This document shows positions 32,962-44,114 of a DNA stretch of 64,000 nucleotides, piece by piece. The stretch is from NCBI GenBank assembly GCA_022606425.2, contig JAHDVF020001222.1:682001-746000 (forward strand), read 5' to 3'. The DNA is from Lepidostoma basale. Its lineage: Eukaryota > Arthropoda > Insecta > Trichoptera > Lepidostomatidae. The notes beneath the pieces are model-generated. The model worked only from the letters and a program-made list of their open reading frames with translations. It was not told where the DNA came from and made no database searches. The position numbers were made by a program, and so were the translations under genes. Every line of letters starts with the position of its first letter. Within the stretch, counting starts at the first letter, position 1.

Positions 32962-33105
32962 TATTTAATGTGGAAAGCAACGGGAAACTACCACATTATA
33001 GGCCCAAATGGCATCCCAAGAACCAGCAAAAGATATGTTACACTTTGCTGCTAACCAATCCATTGGATTGAAACTAGCGAAGAAGATATTTAATTCGTCG
33101 ACTGA
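32962..33105 (+). repeat. Short dispersed repeat (three copies in window)
   Basis: ATGGCATCCCAAGAACCAGC, TGTTACACTTTGCTGC and TTGGATTGAAACTAGCGAAG. The same string of blocks is at 5045-5130 and 42585-42725. No ORF, ends undefined. Confidence 0.55.
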
Positions 33106-33144
33106 ACCAATTCCAAATAGATGCATGTATATTATATAAATTAT

Positions 33145-33895
33145 AACTAATATATTTCTACGCCATTTATCTTACTTTCATCCTTCTTCTGCCAACTGCA
33201 AGCTTTACTTCCATACATAAGGGTCGGGACTAGAGCTCCATTGTGCACTGCCATCTTTGCTTCAGTCGATATATTTCTATTTGCGGTAATGACTTTGAGT
33301 GCACCATGATGAATGATGGTGTCATGAACAAAATAATGAAAGGATCATTAAGATGGTTTGGACATATGGAAAGAATGAATGAAGAAAGAATGGTAAAAAA
33401 ATTATATGTTAATGATGTAAATGGAACCAGAAATAGAGGAAGACGTGGCACGATCAAATAAATCAAATATTGAATGTCGGCCATGTGAGGAGTCAGAGAA
33501 ATCGACGCGCGTGCATGACACGATGTATGAATGTTGAGGAAGCGAGAGAAATATGTCAGGAAAGAAAAGTGTGGCAGTCCATTCTTTCTGCCTACCCCTT
33601 CGGGGAGACGGCGTGATGGTTAGTTAGTTAATTGTTAATAGTAACTGTTCTATACAAAATAATGAAAGGATCATTAAGATGGTTTGGATATGTAGAAATA
33701 ATGAATAAAGAAAGAATGGTATAGAAAGTATACGTTAACGATGTAAATGGAGTCGACTTAGACCGAGGAAAACATGGCATGACCAAATTAATAAAATTTG
33801 AAAGGTTTGTCATGTCAGAAGCCGAAAGAATCGACGTGCGTGTATGACTCGATGTATGAATGTGGAGGAAGCTAGAGAAGTATGTCAGGATAGAA
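33145..33895. mobile_element. Cluster of three LINE A fragments
   Basis: 33145-33306 minus (SEAWS and KVIT-type codons), 33307-33632 plus (MNDGVMNKIMKGSLRWFGHM, then the full terminus with GTTA tail), 33650-33895 plus (RWFGYVEI-type, older). The first two meet head to head at a break inside the same ORF region, suggesting a twin-priming style inversion. Confidence 0.75.
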
Positions 33896-34440
33896 TAAAA
33901 TCAAATCAAATCAGTTTATTAACTCAAAAGACATTACAAACAGGAAAATGTTTAAGGCATCTATTGAGTACAGGTAAAATATTATAAAAATAATAGTACC
34001 AGGAACGCATTAGAGATGGTTCGACATTAGCAAGACAAGATACTTTCTAACGTCAAGAGTATTTGTCCCCTGAACGTACCTTCACTAATATAAAAGACGT
34101 CGATCTCAGAGGAGACCGCGTTCAGCAGACTAATTACTCTTCCCACCGGTGTCACCAGAGGCAGATTGGTTCTGGTGGCCGGTTGGTAAAACAATCTGTG
34201 CTGTCGCTGTCGGAGAAATCTATCAGGGACAAAAAGACCAACACCCTCTAGCACGGCCGAGTTCTCGAAATATCCCCTGATTAATTTAAAGAAATGGGTT
34301 ATGAGATGCCCATCTCCTCGAAGCTGTAAAGAATTGGTTCCGAGCATTGCCAGAAGAAATGCCGTGGGATAGAGCCACAAGTGGGATAGAATAGTGTGGC
34401 GGTCCATTTTCTCTGCCTACCCCTGCGTGATGGTTTGTTG
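33896..34440 (-). mobile_element. LINE G 3' fragment
   Basis: Left border (AATCAAATCAAATC tail). The minus frame (126 codons, 34407-34027) reads LWLYPTAFLLAMLGTNSLQL, FKLIRGYFENSAVLEGVGLF and NAVSSEIDVFYISEGTFRGQ. One of the cleanest LINE G C-termini. 34400-34440 adds a LINE A scrap. Confidence 0.85.
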
Positions 34441-34800
34441 TTGTTGTCGCACCAGCGTTTATGCCATCTAATTCTCTCACACATTGTTGTACAGTGAATA
34501 TATCTTAATTTGATTAGAGATTGCAACACTGTGGGACGCGTGACAAGCGCGGAAGGGTAGGCAGGGTATCGCGCCCTTTGTGTCCGAGTTTGGCCGAAAT
34601 AGCGCGATGGTATTGCAGATAAGATGGCGGCCGCTGGGTATTTGTACGAGAACACAGAGATACAGTCCGCGATAAGGCATTCCGCGCTGCAGCTTGCCGC
34701 TATCCTTCACCCTTTGATATATTGTATTCCCACACTCAAATAGCGTTCAATTTTATGTATTACTAGCGGGCCCGACAACGCTCCGCTATTGATATATTAG
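34441..34800 (-). other. Non-repetitive, moderately GC-rich stretch, no gene recognised
   Basis: Minus-strand frames of 77 and 118 codons overlap here (34477-34710, 34299-34655), but they run into LINE G and share no family motif I know. GCGCCCTTTGTGTCC and GATGGCGGCCGCTGG are notable CpG islands in an AT-rich setting. Confidence 0.3.
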
Positions 34801-35278
34801 AATATATGCAAACAACACGGCCGTTCACAATGGAGTTCTGGTCCCAACCCTAATGTATGGAAGCGAAGCATGGAAATGGCAGAAGAAGGATGAGAGCAGA
34901 ATAAATGCGATAGAGATGAGGTCCCTAAGACGTATGTGTGGTAGAACGATATACGACAGAATCTCAAATGCTGATATAAGAAAGGAATGTAGAGCGGAAG
35001 AAGGTATTATGAACAAAATTATGAAAGGATCGCTGTGTTGGTTCGGATATATGGAACGCATGGATGGAGAAAGAACGGTTAAGAAAGTATACGTTAATGA
35101 TGTAAATGGGGTACGTAGTCGAGGCAGACCGAGGAAAACATGGCATGACCAAATTAATCAAATTTTAAAGGTTGGTCATGTTAGAAGTCGGAGGAATCGA
35201 CATGCGTGTATGACTCGTTGTATGAATGTGGAGGAACCTAGAGAGGTTTGCCAGGAGTGGTTAATTAGTTAGTTAGTT
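34800..35278 (+). mobile_element. LINE A 3' fragment
   Basis: One frame runs from MYGSEAWKWQKKDESRINAI through RSLRRMCGRTIYDRISNADI and YVNDVNGVRSRGRPRKTWHD to RCMNVEEPREVCQE, where about 60 bp of the terminus is deleted before TTAGTTAGTTAG. Member of the older subfamily also seen at 25785 and 38530. Confidence 0.85.
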
Positions 35279-35613
35279 TAATATATGAATTAAACAAATA
35301 CAACTGAAGTTCGATATCATTTAACGGAATACATACAACAACGTGTTTCGCCAAATACATGATTTAAATTTTTTCTTGAAAAACGTGACGATCTACTGAT
35401 GATTGACAGCTGTCATTATAACCGATAAGAGCGCCATCTCGTGGTGACTTACGTTACACATATTTTAACACTTCACATCGAGACTATCGGTCCTTTAGCC
35501 GAGAAAATTGTCTTTTATTAGTTTAGATATACCCAAACATTGATGCTGAAGGGAATCGCGTGTACCGATTCTATTAAAATGTTCGATTTTTTGTCTTGAT
35601 TTTACTCGCATTA

Positions 35614-35890
35614 TTATATGATATATTCTACATCATACGTCCCCAAATGCATCGGTATCGCTCCCCAGTGAGCACTGGAACCTGTCATGTCGTATAAAGC
35701 TTGTTCAAGATTCATTAAATTTTTATTTAAATCAAATGCCTTTTCTAGACTTTGAACTGCAAGTTTTCGCTTTACGTGGCGTCCATTTTCACTATGCCAA
35801 GAATACCTCCGGCCAAATAGTACTTGCCAACACACGGGCGGCCGGTACAGATCCACAGCGCCCGAGGACAGTGCCCTAATGGTGGTTCAA
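35614..35890 (-). CDS. Possible terminal exon of unknown gene
   Basis: The minus frame reads ALSSGAVDLYRPPVCWQVLF, then HVKRKLAVQSLEKAFDLNKN and ALYDMTGSSAHWGAIPMHLG, ending YDVEYII-stop. An AATAAA lies about 110 bases beyond the stop. The composition is protein-like and it does not match any repeat in this window. A weak acceptor (CCATTAG) lies near 35876. Product unknown; it could equally be an unrecognised transposon ORF. Confidence 0.35.
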
Positions 35891-35989
35891 TAATGACTTA
35901 ACAAATACCCATCGCGTCTTCTAGCTAATTTCCAATCGCCTCTGATGAGTTCGGCCGAATTACGAAAGCCTCGTAAGTATTGTAACAGC

Positions 35990-36400
35990 TTCTATTCATT
36001 AATTTCTCGGCGCTGCATCCCGATGTGGGACCTGACTTCTGTCTCTGGCCATCTCTCTCCATTCCCCAGCTCCTTCCATTTTCTCCCAATCTTGTTCCAC
36101 GCAATCCGCCCATCTTTCCCTCGGTCTGCCTCTTGGTCTCTTTTCGCGAGGCACCCATCTGGATATAATTTGTGGTGTTCTACCCTCTGGCATTCTCTCC
36201 ACATGGCCAGCCCACCGTAGGCGTTGAGACTTACAGAATCTCACTACTGTTTCCTGGTTAATCAGTTCTTCAAGTTCAAGGTTTATTTTAATTCTGTAAG
36301 TCCCATCCTCCAGCGTGGGTCCAAAATTTTTTCTCAGCATTTTCCTTTCAAAAACTGCCAGCCTGCCTTCCTCTCTCTGCGTTAGAGACCATCTCATAAC
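35990..36400 (-). mobile_element. LINE K C-terminal fragment
   Basis: 132-codon minus frame: AVFERKMLRKNFGPTLEDGT, CKSQRLRWAGHVERMPEGRT, REKRPRGRPRERWADCVEQD and MARDRSQVPHRDAAPRN-stop. Typical 3' end of an insect LINE ORF2. Confidence 0.8.
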
Positions 36401-36599
36401 TTCTATTACACTTTTTAAAAATATATCTGTTATGTATGTAATATATATTTGGCCTACAAAATAGTACTGGGCAGAGAAAACTAAACCGCCAAATCGACCG
36501 AAGAAATGGTTTGGACCCGAGGAAATTTTTGGTTTCTTGAAAAATGGACTCTATATTTAAATATCCACGAACCCCATATAGCTTAAATGGAAGGTGTTT

Positions 36600-36980
36600 G
36601 ACTGTTGCGTCCTACCTGTGTTAACTTATGGGTTTGAAACTATAACATTGTCTCAGAAAAGTGCCAATTAATTGAGAATTGTCCAAAGAGCTATGGGAAA
36701 GGCGGACAGGGTGAGAAACGCCACTATTAGATACAGAATAGGAGTGTAGGACATCATTGGAAGTGTGGCAGCTTTGACGATAGATGAAAAAAACGCCTCC
36801 TTTGCTGGTGTCCTAAAACTGTTGCCCGAAACCCAGGACGTCCCCATCTTTGATGGACGGACGACATTAAAGAGACCGCCGGCATGATATGGATGCGTGC
36901 TCTCCAGGATCGACAGATATGGAAGCAGATGGAGGACGCCTACGTCCAGGAGTGGACGGATACAGGATCCTCGAATGCGT
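36600..36980 (+). mobile_element. LINE D C-terminal fragment
   Basis: Degenerate plus-strand copy: CVLPVLTYGFETITLSQKS-like codons, RNATIRYRIGV, then AGMIWMRALQDRQIWKQMED and AYVQEWTDTGS. Several frame slips. Confidence 0.75.
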
Positions 36981-36987
36981 TAACTTT

Positions 36988-37335
36988 TTATTTTGTCTCG
37001 CAGCGATACCCCGGCGGACCGCCTAAGCATTCGCATTTCTGCCGTTTCTGTTGCCTAGTAAAGCCGTCGTACATTGTCCAACATTTGGAGCCGTACATAA
37101 TTGCAGGTCTGACGATAGTCTGGTTTACTTTTCCTTTTAGTTTTACAGACATTTTTGGGTCACATAACACTCCTTTCATAGATCTAAATTTCAGCAACCC
37201 CACTCCTATTCTGTAATCAACATCCGCTGCACAACCTCCGTTTTTATGAATGAGTGAACTCAGGTATTTAAACGAGTCACAATTACAACATTTTGAATGT
37301 ATACAAATACTTGTAGACGAACAACTGGATTTCAC
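36988..37335 (-). mobile_element. LINE RT thumb fragment
   Basis: 115-codon minus frame: FKYLSSLIHKNGGCAADVDY, RIGVGLLKFRSMKGVLCDPK and VNQTIVRPAIMYGSKCWTMY. This is the region after YADD in RTE-like elements (YLGS--, --R-A-K-R, --LYGSE-W). Confidence 0.75.
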
Positions 37336-37355
37336 CCATTGCGGGCTATCAATTT

Positions 37356-37792
37356 AAGAATCAATTGTATCTCAATAGAGACGAAGATGCAAATTGGAAA
37401 CAGAATATGGTTGATCGAGGTGTTTACAGGACTTATGACCTGTCATTGGTTGGGTTAAGCGCACGCTTTATGTAATACAACATTCCCCATTCCACCTTTT
37501 TTCTTATGACCACCATGTCTGACAAAAATACAATCTTCATAGATGGCGTTAGTGTGTAGATTGATACCATGCAAAGGGTGGTGTTGCAGATTAACATATA
37601 TACAACTTCTAAAAAATTGTCAGACATGGTGGTCATAAGAAAAAAATGTGGAATGGGGAATGTTGTATTACATAAAGCGTGCGCTTAACCCAACCAATGA
37701 CAGGTCATAAGTCCTGTAAACACCTCGATCAACGATATTTTGTTTCCAATTTGCATCTTCGTCTCTATTGAGATACAATTGATTCTTGAGTC
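37356..37792. repeat. Family C palindrome (fold-back element)
   Basis: Arms of about 170 bp that are almost perfect inverses: CAATTGTATCTCAATAGAGA through CTTATGACCACCATGTCTGAC, and its complement ending TCTCTATTGAGATACAATTG. The loop of roughly 85 bp is at about 37527-37610. No ORF. Flanked at left by TTTTGAATGTATACAAATAC, which also precedes the 51-kb copies. Confidence 0.85.
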
Positions 37793-38241
37793 ACAATTAG
37801 TTAGCACTTGCCCATCCAGTTGCATTGAAGGAGCTGCAGCATTTGGGTTTTCATGTCAAAATATTCGATTTCTGCAAAGTTTCGCGTACTTTTCGGCTTT
37901 TAGAATCCCCAAAAATTCAATCAAAATAGATCGTCCGAAATTGTTGGTCAATTCGGTCCATTTCGTTTCTTTGTTTGAAGTAATTATATTGATTAATAAG
38001 GTGCCTCGTGGTTAGGTCGAACACCGTTTACCGCTCGTGTTGTTTTTTTAACAGTTTGGAATAATTAATGTATTCTTTCGTAACTATCAATGATGGAATG
38101 AAATACTTCTCGGCAAAGTAGTCTAAAAATGTCGTCGGCGCGAGCAACAATTATGGTATAACGAACCAAATCGAATATTATTTTTTTATTAATGCAATTT
38201 AGTTCTAGTTTTAAATTTATATTTATTATTCTTTCTTTAAC

Positions 38242-38985
38242 AGCCGTTGTCGTTCACCGCTGGACACAGGCCTCTCCCATACTTCTCCATGTATGACATG
38301 TCATACGGGGGGTGGTTGGCATTACAACGCCACGCGGGTTGGCGAGGTGTCCTTCCACGTTAGCCTATGCATCAATATTATCCACCGAGGTTATTCACAC
38401 TCGATCTCTAACATTTCGCATAGTTTCCAGGGGAGACCAAAGTTGAGGAGGTGTGGATTGGTACTTGGGATCAGACCAATCCTCCAGCGTAGCATGGCCA
38501 TCACCACGGGGATGGCCATACAACAACAAACCATCACGCCGTTTCCCTGAAAGGGTAGGCAGAGAGAACGGACTGCTCATTTCTTAATCCTGACACCTTT
38601 TTAGCTTCCTCCACATTCATATAGCGAGTCATACACGCACGTCGATTCTTCCGAATACTAATGGCCGACTTCACATTGTTGAAATATACTTTTTTAACCA
38701 CGTACTCCATTCACATTGTTGAAATATACTTTTTTAAACCATTCTTTCTTTATCCTTGCGTTCCATGTGACCATACCGTCACAGTGATACTTTTATAATT
38801 TTGTTCATAATCTTACATCAGCATTTGAAATTCTGTAGTACATCGTTTTATCACATATACGTACGTCTAAGGGATCTCATCTCCATCGCATTTATTCTGC
38901 TCTCATCCTTCTTCTGCCAGTTCCACGCTTCGCTTCCATACATAAAGGGTTGGAACTAGAACTCCACTATAAACGGCCATTTTTA
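38242..38985 (-). mobile_element. LINE 3' end followed by LINE A fragment
   Basis: 38242-38300 is the complement of a LINE K-like terminus (CAGCCGTTGTCGTTCACCGC, TGGACACAGGCCTCTCCC). 38530-38985 is a diverged LINE A 3' fragment with SEAWNWQKKDESRINAME-type codons at its right end. The gap between (38300-38530) has no recognisable frame. Confidence 0.65.
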
Positions 38986-39002
38986 AATTGTTATTTATTT
39001 AT

Positions 39003-39225
39003 TTATTTTTTGTATACAACAGGTCTTTTGAATCCAATGATTGTATACTCGTGACACGCGATAGGTAGTGGGATCTATCGCCATTTTATTGTCACGAGAA
39101 TTCTACATTAGACCAAACACAGTATCAGAATCTCACTATCATCACCAGGAATCGAACCCGAGACCTTCAGTGTGGCAATCATAGCTGTTGCCACTCTGCC
39201 ACGAAGATCGTCGAATTCATAAGAA
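39003..39225 (-). mobile_element. SINE S, full-length tRNA-derived SINE
   Basis: The minus strand starts CTTCGTGGCAGAGTGGC (A box TGGCAGAGTGG), reaches GGTCTCGGGTTCGATTCC (B box GGTTCGATTCC) at normal tRNA spacing, and continues with AGAATTCTCGTGACAATAAA and ATGGCGATAGATCCC to a (TAAA)n tail at 39003-39030. Best copy in the window. Confidence 0.85.
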
Positions 39226-40240
39226 AATAATAAAAACTAATATAAGACAGTTTTTACATAACAGTTTACAAAAAGCAAAAATCACAAAAAGAAGGGAAAT
39301 AATAAGAAACTTAAAACACTAAAAAAACATGATTGAATTGGTTCCTTTCGGAGTCTTTATTATTGGTAATTCAATCACACACAGCGTTCAAGTGCGTATC
39401 GAACGGTGGTCGACAAAGAAAAGGAGTTGAAGTTAGTAAACTGTCTGCAGAGTCCACCAGGGTTGACGTGTACATGCTCACATTGCGCAGGCGCTTGTCC
39501 AGTTGTCTTGCGCTTGCTCAGTACGGATGGCGCGGAATTCGAATTGTTTTTGAATAAGTGAGATGCCGCCGCTAACTTATGCACGTAAAGCTGAAACGGC
39601 AGCCAACCTGTTCGATAATTCATTTTCTGCTAATTTTGAATAAGTCGCTTCACGCATAGCCACATTAAATTATTATTAACTCTTAGTTCTCACGTTTAGC
39701 TGAAGAGTCTCCGTATTATTTGAGAATAGCCATTCGAGTCTTTGCTTACTGTTTTATGGTTATTTTAGCTCTTAATATTACCTACATGTGGATATTCTTA
39801 AGGGCGGCGTCTTCGTTGTGCTTTCCATACGATTTTTTTTAGTTCAATAATCAGTACTTTGTTTTCACATTGCTATACACGTTTCAAAAATACTGTTTTA
39901 TGTTGTTTAAACCCCTTAAATTTCACCTTAAGAGTTACGTATGTTTTGCCTTTATAGAATATTATGTATCGATTTACATACGTAATAAGTTTTTCCTTTC
40001 CAAACGAGATAACGGATAACGCCGCGTATTTCGCACTTGGCGGGATATTGGATTGCCATTTTTCACGAAACGTGTTGTCGCGTCGACACTTTTCAACGTA
40101 CGGACCTCGAACCGGTCTCGTTGCGGAGGGAAAGGGTCAGGCTACACGGAAGTGTAGCCAACATGTCGAAAATAAAATCCATTCGGTCGTGAGAGTCTCA
40201 GTACACTTACTTTCTGGATATGCCTCGTATAAACTAATAC
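39226..40240 (+). other. Apparently single-copy region with CpG-rich segment
   Basis: About 1 kb with none of the repeat families named here. 39950-40200 is CpG-rich (CGTGTTGTCGCGTCGACAC). At 40163-40188 GCCAACATGTCG opens a nine-residue frame that stops at a GTGAGA donor-like site. This could be a promoter and first coding exon, but no second exon is seen. Confidence 0.3.
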
Positions 40241-40244
40241 ATTT

Positions 40245-40510
40245 TTACTTAAACAGCCAATGTCGTCCACTGCTGGACTATGGCCTATGCCTCCACCTTA
40301 CTTCTTCACGTATATCTTGTGTCTTTCCCATCCTGTCACCAGCAATTTTTCGAATGTCATCAGACCATCGTTTGGGGGGTCTCTCTCTGTTTTTCTGTCC
40401 TCGCGAGGTCTCCCCTCCACCACCCTTCTGGTTCATCTTTCTTCTACCAATTTGGCAACATGTCCTTCAAATGACCATTTGAGCTTAGCTAACTTTTCGA
40501 CGACATCTGT
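40245..40510 (-). mobile_element. LINE K terminal fragment
   Basis: The minus strand reads LKWSFEGHVAKLVEER-stop-TRRVVEGRPRE and ends in the complement of CCAATGTCGTCCACTGCTGG, a common insect LINE 3' terminus. Confidence 0.7.
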
Positions 40511-40751
40511 TACTCACTGATGCATGTCGCTGATGTGAAACTACACATTTAATATTGATTACTGATTAAAAACTATTAGGATTCATCGTCAGCCTGTCTC
40601 CATCCATTGCTGTACGCCTTTCCACCCTCACGCCATCCTTCTCGGTCTCTCGCTAGTGTTTTCCAGGCAGTTCCCGCCGTCCGTACAATATCATCGCTCT
40701 ACCTGGTAGGCTGTCCCCAGACATTTCTCCAGCCCAGCCCAGCCTCCATTC

Positions 40752-41290
40752 AAATCAAATCAAATCAGTTTATTAACTCAAAAGACATTACAAATAGCAA
40801 AATGTTTAAGGCGTCTATTGGGTATAGGTAAAATATAAAAATACAACAATACCAGGAACGCATTAGAGATGGTTCGACATTAGGAAGACAAGATACTTTC
40901 TAAAGTCAAGAGTACTGAACGTACCTTTACTAATATGAAAGACGTCGATCTCTGAGGAGACCGCGTTCAGCAGACTAATTGCTCTTCACACCGGTGTCAC
41001 AAGTGGCAGAATGGTTCTGGTGGCCGGTAGGTAAAACAATCTGTGTTATCGCTGTCGGAGAAATTTATCAGGGACAAAATGACCAACACCCTCTAGCACA
41101 GCCGAACATTCAGTAACATTCTGGCTCCATCTTCCATCATCCCGTCGGCACACATGTCCAGCCTGTTGCCACTTCATCCTCGCAATGCGAATCCCTATAT
41201 CGGTGACCTTGGTGCGTCTTCTAATCTCCACGTTGGCTATATGGTCTCTAAGCGAGATACCCAACTTGGATCTTTCCATGGCCCTTTGTG
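40752..41290 (-). mobile_element. LINE G 3' fragment joined to LINE D fragment
   Basis: 40752-41098 is LINE G (TGATT tail, then SSEIDVFHISKGTF-type codons). From 41100 to 41290 the minus frame switches to LINE D: MERSKLGISLRDHIANVEIR, KVTDIGIRIARMKWQQAGHV and CRRDDGRWSQNVTE. The join falls inside a codon run shared by neither, so it is a recombination or template-switch junction. Confidence 0.75.
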
Positions 41291-41579
41291 CAACTTTTGG
41301 AGGAGGAATGTTGGTTAGTTAGATTTGTCTAATCATTCGTACGATAGATTCAGGCGAGTTAGTTTTCTTCCTTCACCGCCTTAATATTTCCCGCTGGCGA
41401 AACCGATGTTAAACATCTGTCGTAAAATACGCAGTGGTCGTTCGTTGTAAGTTATTTGGAAATAACTCCACATGGATCGCTTTCACGCGAAGGGCTTGCG
41501 CAGGCGTGGGCGTCCGCTCCTGGACACTACAGGGCCCGCACGAAGTTAATGTCCTTTCTCTATAATCCATTTTTATCAA

Positions 41580-42130
41580 GAAAGTATTATGGACAAAATT
41601 ATGAAAGGATCATTGCGTTGGTTTGGACGTATGGAACGCGTGGATGAAGAAATAATGGTTGAGAAAGAATTCTACACCAGATCAATGACAGTGTGACTGT
41701 CATTGATCTGGTGTAGAATTCACGTGACAATAAAATGGCGATAGATTAGCTATCTATCACATGTCATGAGAATCAACAGCTAAAATGTTGTAAACAGTAT
41801 TTGGGTTCAACACTGTCACGCTGTCTTTGAACTGGTGTAGAATTCACGTGACAATTAAATGGGGATAGATTTGCTACCTATCGCATCTATCATGAGAATC
41901 AACAGCTAAAATGTTGTATTCAGTATTTGGGTTCAACACGGCTATCTTTGATCTGGTGTAGAATTCACGTGACAATAAAATGGTCACAGATTAGCTACCT
42001 ATTGTATATCATGAGAAACACCAGCTAAATGTTGTATACAGTAATTGGGTTCAACACTGTCAAACTGTCTTTGATCTGGTGTAGAATTCCCGTGACAATA
42101 AAATGGCGATCGATTAGCTACCTATCGCCA
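41580..42130 (+). repeat. LINE A scrap and tandem array of SINE S body
   Basis: 41580-41665 is a LINE A scrap. From 41690 the SINE S 3' body (CTGGTGTAGAATTCACGTGA, then ATAGATTAGCTACCTATC, then ACAGCTAAAATGTTGT) repeats at about 41705, 41830, 41953 and 42078, a unit near 125 bp with no tRNA head in between. The array starts with a short inverted copy (GAATTCTACACCAGATCAATG). Confidence 0.8.
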
Positions 42131-42570
42131 TTTTATTTCGAACCTTGATAGTTGATAACAGTTCCCTGTTAACTCTAGCTCGCCTCAGGACTTCGGTGTT
42201 GGTAACCATGTCTGTCCAGGGAACTCTGAGCATTCGGCGATGGAGCCACATTTCAAATGCTTCCAGTCTGTTCATTGAGTTAACTTTCAAGGTCCACGTT
42301 TCACATCCGTACAATAAAACAGACCACACATAGCATTTGATCATTGTCTGGCGGAGTTTCAAGTTTACGTTATCATTGCAGACGAGTGATTCCATTTTAT
42401 TAAACGTAGATCTTGCTGCCTCAATTCTGCATTTTATCTCTACATCTGGGTCAAGAGATTGTGTTAGTATGATGCCGAGGTTTTAAATTTTTCTACTCTT
42501 TCAACGTTAAGGCCGTTCAAATGCAATACTGACCCACTGTAGTCAAGCCGTCCGAATGTGTATATTAATT
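42125..42570 (-). mobile_element. LINE RT fragment
   Basis: The minus frame reads MIKCYVWSVLLYGCETWTLK, RLEAFEMWLHRRMLRVPWTD and TEVLRRARVNRELLSTIKVR, preceded by degenerate VERVEKF-NLGIILTQSLD codons, as in the plus fragment at 3790. The sequence confirms a non-LTR RT thumb region. Confidence 0.8.
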
Positions 42571-42584
42571 AGATTCAAATCACC

Positions 42585-43125
42585 TGCTGAATACAAATGT
42601 GGAAAGCAACGAAAAAGTTGTACATTAAAATACCCAATTGGAGCATCCCAAAAACGAGTAAAAATGTTACACTTTGTTGTAAATCAACCCCTTGGATTGA
42701 AACTAACGAAGCGAAGATAAGGAAAGCGCAGATTTTTTTTGTACTCGCTCCACCTTTAGATCTAGTGTTGTAGTTGAAATTGCGACTTTGCGACAACACT
42801 GTTGCCGGTTTCAAGTGGCCGTTTCGTCTCATTTCCCCTTCTTATCTCTCCCATGGCGAGGGTAATTACGCCACGGTCCGGAGGTGTCCGATATTCACAA
42901 CTTCCCTGGGAATCTGAACTAGTCAAACACGTCGGAATCCTTAATTATCCCTAAGAATGAAATGCAGTTTACATGCTAAACGAATATCAAGAACACAAAT
43001 AGATATTCAATGTTAATATCTCTACACGGTGTTTCGGAGTGAATGTCAAGTTTAATTATTATTATTTAAAAAAAACACATTAATACTGTAAAACTCAGCA
43101 ACAAAACACACCTAATAATTATGGC
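42585..43125 (+). other. Dispersed short repeat and undefined sequence
   Basis: 42585-42725 is the third copy of the repeat described at 32962. 42726-43125 holds no ORF with family resemblance and no recognisable repeat ends. Confidence 0.4.
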
Positions 43126-43129
43126 CGAA

Positions 43130-43345
43130 CCATAGAGGGCTCCTTCTGATTACCCGAAGCTGTTTTAGGCGCAGCGGCGCCTTTCGTCAGCTTCATTCGT
43201 GCACTCCCTAGGCCCGCCCCCCGTCCATGCGGGACTTACGTTAAAAAAAATATAGGTATATTTGCAACCAAGGGGGACCCAGACCACATTTAAGCTATGC
43301 TACTCTCCCTCGATGTCCCGCCGTACACACATAGCAATACAATAG
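43130..43345 (-). repeat. Family I dispersed repeat
   Basis: Shares about 215 bp with 55545-55775 in the opposite orientation: GCCTTTCGTCAGCTTCATTCG, CCCCGTCCATGCGGGACTTA, GTTGCAAATATA-type and AAGGGGGACCCAGACCACAT blocks. Probably a LINE 3' UTR: GRGLYPPTERSRLR-like codons lie just downstream at 43510-43560. Confidence 0.6.
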
Positions 43346-43599
43346 CAAAAGATAATACACAATTGATACATAAATAACATATGTTAGAGAATGAATAAAA
43401 AAGAAATAATGCACAGCAGGAGGCACAGAAGGAAGGGAGGAGATAAAATGCAGGATGGGGGAAATAAGGAAATTGGATTGAAAAGTGGGCGACAGGAAGG
43501 ATTGGAAATGTTTGGAAGAGGCCTATATCCACCAACGGAAAGATCTAGGTTGAGAAAAACATATATACGAGTATAATGCTTAACTATACAATTCTGTAT

Positions 43600-44100
43600 T
43601 ATGGAATACGCGACAGTATGCAATTTGTTTGTCATATTTTAACTCCTGATTATTTTAAAATAGATACATTGATTTCATTGTTTATGTTTTATGAAACGGC
43701 TCATTAAATTTGGTCAATTGGAAATTTTAATACAAAATATATCACAGCATCAAAAATCCTAAACTATTCCATTGATATATTGGTATTGCTGAGTAAATTT
43801 TCAATAAATAAAATGCATGTTCGCTATGTATGTATTCTGCATAATATTGTCTTACAAATGTCATCTTCTCGTTTAACCTTCCGCAATGGCTGACTTCTGG
43901 TCGAACATGCTCTTCTCGCATAAATTTACACACCCCCCGTTTTACGAATCGATTTCATAACGTAAAATCCGCGTTAATAAGCTATACAAAATAACTTCAT
44001 CGGATAAAATTTCCGTTATCACTTATTATATGGGGTTATTAATTTATCTTCTTCTCTTCTCCCTAACCTTCTCTACACTGCTGGATGTAGACTTCTTCAA
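43600..44100. other. No feature recognised
   Basis: AT-rich, with short frames only and no visible repeat ends apart from a lone TTAACCTTCCGCAATGG piggyBac-like end near 43875 whose partner I could not find. Confidence 0.4.
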
Positions 44101-44114
44101 AAGGTGTCCTTCTT

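Noticed and set aside
39964..40482. 172-codon plus frame as a gene
   Set aside because: Its second half is antisense to a LINE K terminus and the first half has no family resemblance; treated as chance.
41690..42130. CRISPR-like array
   Set aside because: Units are directly abutting SINE S bodies with diverged sequence, no spacers, in a eukaryotic context.
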